Source: Diorhabda sublineata
Lineage: Eukaryota; Arthropoda; Insecta; Coleoptera; Chrysomelidae
Length of the DNA: 64,000 nucleotides
Reading direction: 5' to 3'
Assembly (NCBI RefSeq): GCF_026230105.1
Contig: NC_079479.1
Coordinates: 35,929,385-35,993,384, forward strand
The notes below the pieces were generated by a model, which saw nothing but the letters and a program-made list of their open reading frames with translations, was not told where the DNA came from and ran no database searches. Below are positions 28,401-40,400 of the stretch, piece after piece. The translations under genes were made by a program, and so were the position numbers. Numbering within the stretch: position 1 is the stretch's first letter; each line of letters opens with the position of its first letter.

Positions 28401-31400
28401 TTTGAGTTATTGAGTTTTTTATAAAAAACTTAACCGATGCAGACCCTTATAAATTATTTTTTTACGAAAATACCCTTAAGGATATAAAAATGATTTCTAT
28501 TCGGTTGCTTTTAGCAAGGTTAGACGTATTTGAATCTATATTGAAAAATTTCTAATTATATACAGGGTGTGTATAAAAAGTGTTCAAAGTTTAAAGTCAT
28601 AAATATCAATTTTTTAAATGGAACACCCTGTATATTAAAACATTTTTGAAATCTACGTAAAATTTCAGTAAAATTTTATCTAAAAATTTTTTCAGAAAAA
28701 TACATACTTTTTGAGTTATTGAGTTTTTTATAAAAAATTTGACCGTTGCAGACCCCTATAAATGATTTTTTTACGAAAATACCCTTAAGGATATAAAAAT
28801 GATTTCTATTCGGGTGTATTTAGCAAGATCAGATGTATTTGAATCTATATTGAAAAGTTTCTAATTACATACAGGGTGTGTATAAAAAGTGTTCAAAGTT
28901 TAAAGTCATAAATATCAATTTTTTAAATGGAACACCCTGTATATTAAAACATTTTTGAAATCTACGTAAAATTTCAGTAAAATTTTATCTAAAAACTTTT
29001 TCAGAAAAATACATACTTTTTGAGTTATTGAGTTTTTTATAAAAAATTTGACCGTTGCAGACCCCTATAAATGATTTTTTTACGAAAATACCCTTAAGGA
29101 TATAAAAATGATTTCTATTCGGGTGTATTTAGCAAGATCAGATGTATTTGAATCTATATTGAAAAGTTTCTAATTACATACAGGGCGTGTATAAAAAGTG
29201 TTCAAAGTTTAAAGTCATAAAAATCAATTTTTTTCTATTTTTTTAAATAGAACCACCCGGTTTTTTCTATTTTAATACTTTCGGGGGTGAAAAATAAGGC
29301 AAATTCACGTATACTTCCCATTATCGTTCAAATTGAACGAAATTTGAAATATATCGCGTGTTTTATAAACCGTTCGTTTGCTTAATAGAAATACAAACTT
29401 TCAGTTACACATTCTGGTCCTTCGAGCCGGACTAAACCCGGCTCGAAGTACCAAAAACTACATACCTATTATCCCACTTCCTATTCTTGGGTTGTTTATC
29501 CGCCGGCGCCAAAATACGAATGATTATATCCCATTTCGGAGGTTCGAACAGACTAGAATATCTGGAATCGTTTCTGATCCTTTCGAAATCCTCCCTAACG
29601 ACGCATTCGGTCAACAGAGTACGCAGAGTCGATTCCGTCGATATTATTTGTCTCCACTTCATTTTATCGGCGGCGGTTAATTGCGAATTGAAAGTTTCCG
29701 CGCTATCTATCACCGGCCCTTCTTCACTGTCCGTCGGCCGAAACACCCTGATCAGTATATTCCAATTGGGCACTCGGGGATTTTCCGGAGCTATGTCGAA
29801 CGCGGATAAGTAATTTTCGTCGGTTTCCGTCGTCGAAATGTACCTGGAAACCAACTGGGTTACCGATTTCATATTCGGGGAATTTTAGGTTATATTACCT
29901 CGGGGCGGAGGATTGCTCCAAGTTGGCGACGATTTCGGGCGCGTTCAGAGGGAGTTTGTCGTCGACTATTAGATTTTTGGGCGGTAGACTCATGGCGGCT
30001 CTCTCCATTTTTGGGGTGAGCGTCATACCGGAAGCCGACGATATGTCGGAGAAGTTTTCCCATTCGGGGGGCTCCGGCACGTCTACGGGATAATTCCTAA
30101 CAAAAAACGAATTTCGTATTCGAATCGATTTTTTTATTTTTTTTCGATGTTTACCTTATGGTGACGTCCCATTTTTGGTTTTCCATCGGCTTGGGTCTGG
30201 TATGGTATTCGGTGACGAAACGTTTGTGTCTTTCGATGTCTTCTACGGTCTTTTTTTCGGTGATGGTTTTTAGGAATACGTCGTCGACTATATGGGAGGT
30301 TATTTCCGGTTTGTGGACGACCGCGATCGGCGGTTCCAGCGAATCGGTGACGTCTTGGACGTATTCTCTTTTGGGGACGATCGGCGGCGGCGGCGGCGGC
30401 GTCGGCGCTACGTATCTACGAATAAAATTACAACCGTAAAAAATGTCGAATTTCGTTATGTCAATGTCAGATTTGACGTAATCGTATCGCGGCGTTGCCG
30501 TATTTCGGAAGTTGTCAGTTGTCAATTAACTGTCGTAGAAGACATTTTTTTGGTAAAGGGGTTTTTGGAAAACCTACTAACCGTTCTTCTTGCATTTCCA
30601 TTTGCCTCCTAAGTATTTTGTTGTAAGTGGGAGCCGGTTGTGCGTGTTTTGGAGGTGGATGTAGTTCGGGAGCGTAAGTGAATTGGTGTCGTTCGTAAAC
30701 AGATGGCGAATCCAATGATCTAAAAATTATTTCGTTAATTAGATATTAATTTTTTTAATTACCAAATTTTGGTGGAATAGAATCGGTCTATACGCTCTCT
30801 AAATATTCCACCAAAATTTTTTTTATATTTCGCCGACTGAATTTTTTTTTTATTAAAAACGTATTTACACAAAAAACCACCATTTTTAGTCCGATTCAAA
30901 ATGAATACCTTATACTTTCTTGTTGTTCCAAAATGGTGGAAAGGTTTTTATCGGTTCTGGTGCTTTCCGTATCCGATAGTGAGATGCTGGGAGGCGGTGG
31001 GGGTGTTTTCTTAACCTTGACTTGGATGTCGAATTTGGGTTCTTCTTTAACGGCGATCGGTAGCCTGGAAACCGTCCCCGGTGCGGCGACGGCGTTTTGA
31101 ATTTGGTGTTCGACGGTATGGCCGTAACCTTCGCTGTAGACGCTGCTGTTATCTTGAATGTAAGCTTGGTTTTCGTAACTTCCGGCGGATGATACCGGAA
31201 GTGAGCCTGTATCGACGTCGATTTCTGAATGGGATTCGGATGGGTAATCTGATGGTAAGTTGTCGCTCATTAGGTGACCTTCGCTTCCGGCGCTGCTACC
31301 GGCCGCCGTGTAGGGTAGGACATTCGCTCTGGGTATTTTTAAACCTTCCACCATCGGTAGACTTCCTATAATATGAATTCGTATCGATAAATGTTTGATT

Positions 31401-34400
31401 ACAACGTTTTTATTTAACGAATTATCAAACTCGTTCATTTTCATTTTTTCGTAATGGTTTTTTGGTGGAATAGTTTCGGTATATATTTCCCTTTACTTTT
31501 CCACCAAAATCGAAAATAAAATCGGATTTTAAAAACAATTTCGTCGAGTTTCATTTTTTTAGATATCTTTTGGTGGAATAATTTTGTTATTTTTCGAGTA
31601 ATTTTTTACTAAAATCAAAATTGAAACCGAAAATCTAAAAAATTTGTTTCTTAATTTTAATTTTGCATCGTCGTATGTTGGTGGAATAGTTTCGGTATAT
31701 ATTTCCCTTTACTTTTCCACCAAAATCGAAACTAAAATCGGATTTTAAAAACAATTTCGTCGAGTTTTATTTTTCTAGATATCTTTTGGTGGAATAATTT
31801 TGTTATTTTTCGAATAATTTTTTACTAAAATCAAAATTGAAACCGAAAATCTAAAAAATTTGTTTCTTAATTTTAATTTTGCATCGTCGTATGTTGGTGG
31901 AATAGTTTCGGTATATATTTCCCTTTACTTTTCCACCAAAATCGAAAATAAAATCGGATTTTAAAAACAATTTCGTCGAGTTTCATTTTTTTAGATATCT
32001 TTTGGTGGAATAATTTTGTTATTTTTCGAGTAATTTTTTACTAAAATCAAAATTGAAACCGAAAATCTAAAAAATTTGTTTCTTAATTTTAATTTTGCAT
32101 CGTCGTATGTTGGTGGAATAGTTTCGGTATATATTTCCCTTTACTTTTCCACCAAAATCGAAAATAAAATCGGATTTTAAAAACAATTTCGTCGAGTTTC
32201 ATTTTTCTAGATATCTTTTGGTGGAATAATTTTGTTATTTTTCGAGTAATTTTTTACTAAAATCAAAATTGAAACCGAAAATCTAAAAAATTTGTTTCTT
32301 AATTTTAATTTTGCATCGTCGTATGTTGGTGGAATAGTTTCGGTATATATTTCCCTTTACTTTTCCACCAAAATCGAAACTAAAATCGGATTTTAAAAAC
32401 AATTTCGTCGAGTTTTATTTTTCTAGATATCTTTTGGTGGAATAATTTTGTTATTTTTCGAGTAATTTTTTACTAAAATCAAAATTGAAACCGAAAATCT
32501 AAAAAATTTGTTTCTTAATTTTAATTTTGCATCGTCGTATGTTGGTGGAATAGTTTCGGTATATATTTCCCTTTACTTTTCCACCAAAATCGAAACTAAA
32601 ATCGGATTTTAAAAACAATTTCGTCGAGTTTTATTTTTCTAGATATCTTTTGGTGGAATAATTTTGTTATTTTTCGAATAATTTTTTACTAAAATCAAAA
32701 TTGAAACCGAAAATCTAAAAAATTTGTTTCTCAATTTTAATTTTGCATCGTCGTATGTTGGTGGAATAGTTTCGGTATATATTTCCCTTTACTTTTCCAC
32801 CAAAATCGAAACTAAAATCGGATTTTAAAAACAATTTCGTCGAGTTTTATTTTTCTAGATATCTTTTGGTGGAATAATTTTGTTATTTTTCGAGTAATTT
32901 TTTACTAAAACAAAATTGAAACCGAAAATCTAAAAAATTTGTTTCTCAATTTTAATTTTGCATCGTCGTATGTTGGTGGAATAGTTTCGGTATATATTTC
33001 CCATTACTTTTCCACCAAAATCGAAACTAAAATCGGATTTTAAAAACAATTTTCTCGAGTTTCATTTTTCTAGATATCTTTTGGTGGAATAATTTTGTTA
33101 TTTTTCGAGTAATTTTTTACTAAAACAAAATTGAAACCGAAAATCTAAAAAATTTGTTTCTTAATTTTAATTTTGCATCGTCGTATGTTGGTGGAATAGT
33201 TTCGGTATATATTTCCCTTTACTTTTCCACCAAAATCGAAACTAAAATCGGATTTTAAAAACAATTTCGTCGAGTTTTATTTTTCTAGATATCTTTTGGT
33301 GGAATAATTTTGTTATTTTTCGAGTAATTTTTTACTAAAATCAAAATTGAAACCGAAAATCTAAAAAATTTGTTTCTCAATTTTAATTTTGCATCGTCGT
33401 ATGTTGGTGGAATAGTTTCGGTATATATTTCCCTTTACTTTTCCACCAAAATCGAAACTAAAATCGGATTTTAAAAACAATTTCGTCGAGTTTTATTTTT
33501 CTAGATATCTTTTGGTGGAATAATTTTGTTATTTTTCGAGTAATTTTTTACTAAAACAAAATTGAAACCGAAAATCTAAAAAATTTGTTTCTTAATTTTA
33601 ATTTTGCATCGTCGTATGTTGGTGGAATAGTTTCGGTATATATTTCCCTTTACTTTTCCACCAAAATCGAAACTAAAATCGGATTTTAAAAACAATTTCG
33701 TCGAGTTTTATTTTTCTAGATATCTTTTGGTGGAATAATTTTGTTATTTTTCGAATAATTTTTTACTAAAATCAAAATTGAAACCGAAAATCTAAAAAAT
33801 TTGTTTCTCAATTTTAATTTTGCATCGTCGTATGTTGGTGGAATAGTTTCGGTATATATTTCCCTTTACTTTTCCACCAAAATCGAAACTAAAATCGGAT
33901 TTTAAAAACAATTTCGTCGAGTTTTATTTTTCTAGATATCTTTTGGTGGAATAATTTTGTTATTTTTCGAGTAATTTTTTACTAAAACAAAATTGAAACC
34001 GAAAATCTAAAAAATTTGTTTCTTAATTTTAATTTTGCATCGTCGTATGTTGGTGGAATAGTTTCGGTATATATTTCCCTTTACTTTTCCACCAAAATCG
34101 AAACTAAAATCGGATTTTAAAAACAATTTCGTCGAGTTTTATTTTTCTAGATATCTTTTGGTGGAATAATTTTGTTATTTTTCGAGTAATTTTTTACTAA
34201 AATCAAAATTGAAACCGAAAATCTAAAAAATTTGTTTCTTAATTTTAATTTTGCATCGTCGTATGTTGGTGGAATAGTTTCGGTATATATTTCCCTTTAC
34301 TTTTCCACCAAAATCGAAACTAAAATCGGATTTTAAAAACAATTTCGTCGAGTTTTATTTTTCTAGATATCTTTTGGTGGAATAATTTTGTTATTTTTCG

Positions 34401-37400
34401 AATAATTTTTTACTAAAATCAAAATTGAAACCGAAAATCTAAAAAATTTGTTTCTCAATTTTAATTTTGCATCGTCGTATGTTGGTGGAATAGTTTCGGT
34501 ATATATTTCCCTTTACTTTTCCACCAAAATCGAAACTAAAATCGGATTTTAAAAACAATTTCGTCGAGTTTTATTTTTCTAGATATCTTTTGGTGGAATA
34601 ATTTTGTTATTTTTCGAGTAATTTTTTACTAAAACAAAATTGAAACCGAAAATCTAAAAAATTTGTTTCTTAATTTTAATTTTGCATCGTCGTATGTTGG
34701 TGGAATAGTTTCGGTATATATTTCCCTTTACTTTTCCACCAAAATCGAAACTAAAATCGGATTTTAAAAACAATTTCGTCGAGTTTTATTTTTCTAGATA
34801 TCTTTTGGTGGAATAATTTTGTTATTTTTCGAGTAATTTTTTACTAAAACAAAATTGAAACCGAAAATCTAAAAAATTTGTTTCTTAATTTTAATTTTGC
34901 ATCGTCGTATGTTGGTGGAATAGTTTCGGTATATATTTCCCTTTACTTTTCCACCAAAATCGAAACTAAAATCGGATTTTAAAAACAATTTCGTCGAGTT
35001 TTATTTTTCTAGATATCTTTTGGTGGAATAATTTTGTTATTTTTCGAGTAATTTTTTACTAAAATCAAAATTGAAACCGAAAATCTAAAAAATTTGTTTC
35101 TCAATTTTAATTTTGCATCGTCGTATGTTGGTGGAATAGTTTCGGTATATATTTCCCTTTACTTTTCCACCAAAATCGAAACTAAAATCGGATTTTAAAA
35201 ACAATTTCGTCGAGTTTTATTTTTCTAGATATCTTTTGGTGGAATAATTTTGTTATTTTTCGAGTAATTTTTTACTAAAACAAAATTGAAACCGAAAATC
35301 TAAAAAATTTGTTTCTTAATTTTAATTTTGCATCGTCGTATGTTGGTGGAATAGTTTCGGTATATATTTCCCTTTACTTTTCCACCAAAATCGAAACTAA
35401 AATCGGATTTTAAAAACAATTTCGTCGAGTTTTATTTTTCTAGATATCTTTTGGTGGAATAATTTTGTTATTTTTCGAGTAATTTTTTACTAAAACAAAA
35501 TTGAAACCGAAAATCTAAAAAATTTGTTTCTTAATTTTAATTTTGCATCGTCGTATGTTGGTGGAATAGTTTCGGTATATATTTCCCTTTACTTTTCCAC
35601 CAAAATCGAAACTAAAATCGGATTTTAAAAACAATTTCGTCGAGTTTTATTTTTCTAGATATCTTTTGGTGGAATAATTTTGTTATTTTTCGAATAATTT
35701 TTTACTAAAATCAAAATTGAAACCGAAAATCTAAAAAATTTGTTTCTCAATTTTAATTTTGCATCGTCGTATGTTGGTGGAATAGTTTCGGTATATATTT
35801 CCCTTTACTTTTCCACCAAAATCGAAACTAAAATCGGATTTTAAAAACAATTTCGTCGAGTTTTATTTTTCTAGATATCTTTTGGTGGAATAATTTTGTT
35901 ATTTTTCGAGTAATTTTTTACTAAAACAAAATTGAAACCGAAAATCTAAAAAATTTGTTTCTTAATTTTAATTTTGCATCGTCGTATGTTGGTGGAATAG
36001 TTTCGGTATATATTTCCCTTTACTTTTCCACCAAAATCGAAACTAAAATCGGATTTTAAAAACAATTTCGTCGAGTTTTATTTTTCTAGATATCTTTTGG
36101 TGGAATAATTTTGTTATTTTTCGAGTAATTTTTTACTAAAACAAAATTGAAACCGAAAATCTAAAAAATTTGTTTCTTAATTTTAATTTTGCATCGTCGT
36201 ATGTTGGTGGAATAGTTTCGGTATATATTTCCCTTTACTTTTCCACCAAAATCGAAACTAAAATCGGATTTTAAAAACAATTTCGTCGAGTTTTATTTTT
36301 CTAGATATCTTTTGGTGGAATAATTTTGTTATTTTTCGAGTAATTTTTTACTAAAACAAAATTGAAACCGAAAATCTAAAAAATTTGTTTCTTAATTTTA
36401 ATTTTGCATCGTCGTATGTTGGTGGAATAGTTTCGGTATATATTTCCCTTTACTTTTCCACCAAAATCGAAACTAAAATCGGATTTTAAAAACAATTTCG
36501 TCGAGTTTTATTTTTCTAGATATCTTTTGGTGGAATAATTTTGTTATTTTTCGAATAATTTTTTACTAAAATCAAAATTGAAACCGAAAATCTAAAAAAT
36601 TTGTTTCTCAATTTTAATTTTGCATCGTCGTATGTTGGTGGAATAGTTTCGGTATATATTTCCCTTTACTTTTCCACCAAAATCGAAACTAAAATCGGAT
36701 TTTAAAAACAATTTCGTCGAGTTTTATTTTTCTAGATATCTTTTGGTGGAATAATTTTGTTATTTTTCGAGTAATTTTTTACTAAAACAAAATTGAAACC
36801 GAAAATCTAAAAAATTTGTTTCTTAATTTTAATTTTGCATCGTCGTATGTTGGTGGAATAGTTTCGGTATATATTTCCCTTTACTTTTCCACCAAAATCG
36901 AAACTAAAATCGGATTTTAAAAACAATTTCGTCGAGTTTTATTTTTCTAGATATCTTTTGGTGGAATAATTTTGTTATTTTTCGAGTAATTTTTTACTAA
37001 AATCAAAATTGAAACCGAAAATCTAAAAAATTTGTTTCTCAATTTTAATTTTGCATCGTCGTATGTTGGTGGAATAGTTTCGGTATATATTTCCCTTTAC
37101 TTTTCCACCAAAATCGAAACTAAAATCGGATTTTAAAAACAATTTCGTCGAGTTTTATTTTTCTAGATATCTTTTGGTGGAATAATTTTGTTATTTTTCG
37201 AGTAATTTTTTACTAAAACAAAATTGAAACCGAAAATCTAAAAAATTTGTTTCTTAATTTTAATTTTGCATCGTCGTATGTTGGTGGAATAGTTTCGGTA
37301 TATATTTCCCTTTACTTTTCCACCAAAATCGAAACTAAAATCGGATTTTAAAAACAATTTCGTCGAGTTTTATTTTTCTAGATATCTTTTGGTGGAATAA

Positions 37401-40400
37401 TTTTGTTATTTTTCGAGTAATTTTTTACTAAAACAAAATTGAAACCGAAAATCTAAAAAATTTGTTTCTTAATTTTAATTTTGCATCGTCGTATGTTGGT
37501 GGAATAGTTTCGGTATATATTTCCCTTTACTTTTCCACCAAAATCGAAACTAAAATCGGATTTTAAAAACAATTTCGTCGAGTTTTATTTTTCTAGATAT
37601 CTTTTGGTGGAATAATTTTGTTATTTTTCGAATAATTTTTTACTAAAATCAAAATTGAAACCGAAAATCTAAAAAATTTGTTTCTCAATTTTAATTTTGC
37701 ATCGTCGTATGTTGGTGGAATAGTTTCGGTATATATTTCCCTTTACTTTTCCACCAAAATCGAAACTAAAATCGGATTTTAAAAACAATTTCGTCGAGTT
37801 TTATTTTTCTAGATATCTTTTGGTGGAATAATTTTGTTATTTTTCGAGTAATTTTTTACTAAAACAAAATTGAAACCGAAAATCTAAAAAATTTGTTTCT
37901 TAATTTTAATTTTGCATCGTCGTATGTTGGTGGAATAGTTTCGGTATATATTTCCCTTTACTTTTCCACCAAAATCGAAACTAAAATCGGATTTTAAAAA
38001 CAATTTCGTCGAGTTTTATTTTTCTAGATATCTTTTGGTGGAATAATTTTGTTATTTTTCGAGTAATTTTTTACTAAAACAAAATTGAAACCGAAAATCT
38101 AAAAAATTTGTTTCTTAATTTTAATTTTGCATCGTCGTATGTTGGTGGAATAGTTTCGGTATATATTTCCCTTTACTTTTCCACCAAAATCGAAACTAAA
38201 ATCGGATTTTAAAAACAATTTCGTCGAGTTTTATTTTTCTAGATATCTTTTGGTGGAATAATTTTGTTATTTTTCGAGTAATTTTTTACTAAAATCAAAA
38301 TTGAAACCGAAAATCTAAAAAATTTGTTTCTCAATTTTAATTTTGCATCGTCGTATGTTGGTGGAATAGTTTCGGTATATATTTCCCTTTACTTTTCCAC
38401 CAAAATCGAAACTAAAATCGGATTTTAAAAACAATTTCGTCGAGTTTTATTTTTCTAGATATCTTTTGGTGGAATAATTTTGTTATTTTTCGAGTAATTT
38501 TTTACTAAAACAAAATTGAAACCGAAAATCTAAAAAATTTGTTTCTTAATTTTAATTTTGCATCGTCGTATGTTGGTGGAATAGTTTCGGTATATATTTC
38601 CCTTTACTTTTCCACCAAAATCGAAACTAAAATCGGATTTTAAAAACAATTTCGTCGAGTTTTATTTTTCTAGATATCTTTTGGTGGAATAATTTTGTTA
38701 TTTTTCGAATAATTTTTTACTAAAATCAAAATTGAAACCGAAAATCTAAAAAATTTGTTTCTCAATTTTAATTTTGCATCGTCGTATGTTGGTGGAATAG
38801 TTTTAGTATACAGGGTGTGTCCCACGACGAGTTAAAACTATCTGTATATATAGCAAAATACTTAAAGTAGAATCATGAAAATTTCTATAATTAGGTTTTC
38901 GGATACGATCTTTTTAACTAAAATATTTTCAAAAATGGCGGACTTCCGGTATAACCGGAAGTCGACTGTAACTTTGTTATTTTAAATGGAACACCCTGTA
39001 TATTAATACATTTTTCAAATCTGCGTTAAATTTTAGTAAACTTTTGCCTAAAAACTTTTTTCGAAAAACGCACAATTTTTGAGTTATTAATGTTTTTGTA
39101 AAAAATTTTACCGTTGCAGACCCTTATAAATTATTTTTTTACGAGAACACCCTTAAAGATATCAAAATGGTTTCTATCCGGTTGTTTTTAGCAAGGTCAC
39201 ACGTATTAGTATCTATGTTGGAAATTCCTCATTTTATACAGGGTGTGTATAAAAAGTGTTCAAAATTTAACTCCATAAATATCATTTTTTTTTTATTTTT
39301 TTAAATAGAACCATCCGGTATTTTCTATTATTATTGCATATTGTAAAAAGAATTGTCAACAATTCGAATCTATACGGTTCATTTGAAGCAAAAGTTAATC
39401 GAAATAAATCAGTTATTGACCTGCATTTGCATCTTTAGAAATTTACAGAAAACATTTAATATCTGGATAACGATAAGATTTAGGTATAGGACAGTATACA
39501 TGAATTTGTCTTATTTTTAACCTCTGAATGTATTAAAATAGAAAAAACCGGGTGGTTCTATTTAAAAAAATGAAGAAATTTGATATTTATTAAGTTAAAC
39601 TTTGAACACTTTTTATACACACCCTGTATAAAATTAGAAATTTTTTAATATAGATTCAAATACGTCTGGCCTTTCTTAAAGCAACCGAATAGAAAACATT
39701 TTTATATCTTTAAGGGTGTTATCGTAAAAAAATAATTTGTAAGGGTCTGCAACGGTTAAATTTTTTACAAAAAACTCAATAACTCAAAAAGTATGTATTT
39801 TTCGAAAAAAGTTTTTAGACGTAAGTATACTAAAATTTTATGTAAAATTCAAAAATGTATTAATATACAGGGTGTTCCATTTAAAATAATAAAGTTACAG
39901 TCGACTTCCGGTATAACCGGAAGTCGGCCATCTTTGAAAATATTTTAATTAAAAAGATCGTATCCGGAAACCTAAATATAGAAATTTTCATGATTCTACC
40001 ATAAGTATTTTCCCACTTATAAAGATAGTTATAACTCGTCGTGGGACACCCCGTACTTTTCCACCAAAAACTAAAACCAGAGTTCAAAGAAAAAGTCGGT
40101 TGCCATTAGGTGGAATTTTTGCGCTTTTCTACGCTCTTCACCAAGTCACAGTTTATAAAAAAAAAATAAAAAAAATCGAATATTCGTCTTTTTCTTTAAA
40201 CACATTTTTGAACTTTGCGACCAGTTCTACGGGCGTTTTTCGAAAATTTTTCGAAAAAATATTCATAAAACAGTACTCGAAAATCGTTTTCTAAATCTAA
40301 AATCGCATTTTCAGAATCTAGACAATCTAAACGGGGACTCACAGTCCAATTTCGAAACCACTCACCTAACGAACTCCTCGATATTTTGGTGATTTCCGAA

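Noticed and set aside
29378..30612. Long plus-strand open frames of 90-108 codons
   Set aside because: They are shadows of the minus-strand exons of the ZP-N gene, whose splice sites, phases and motifs support the minus strand.
31455..38810. CRISPR-like regular repetition
   Set aside because: The repeats are directly adjacent with no variable spacers, in a eukaryotic intron; it is a satellite.
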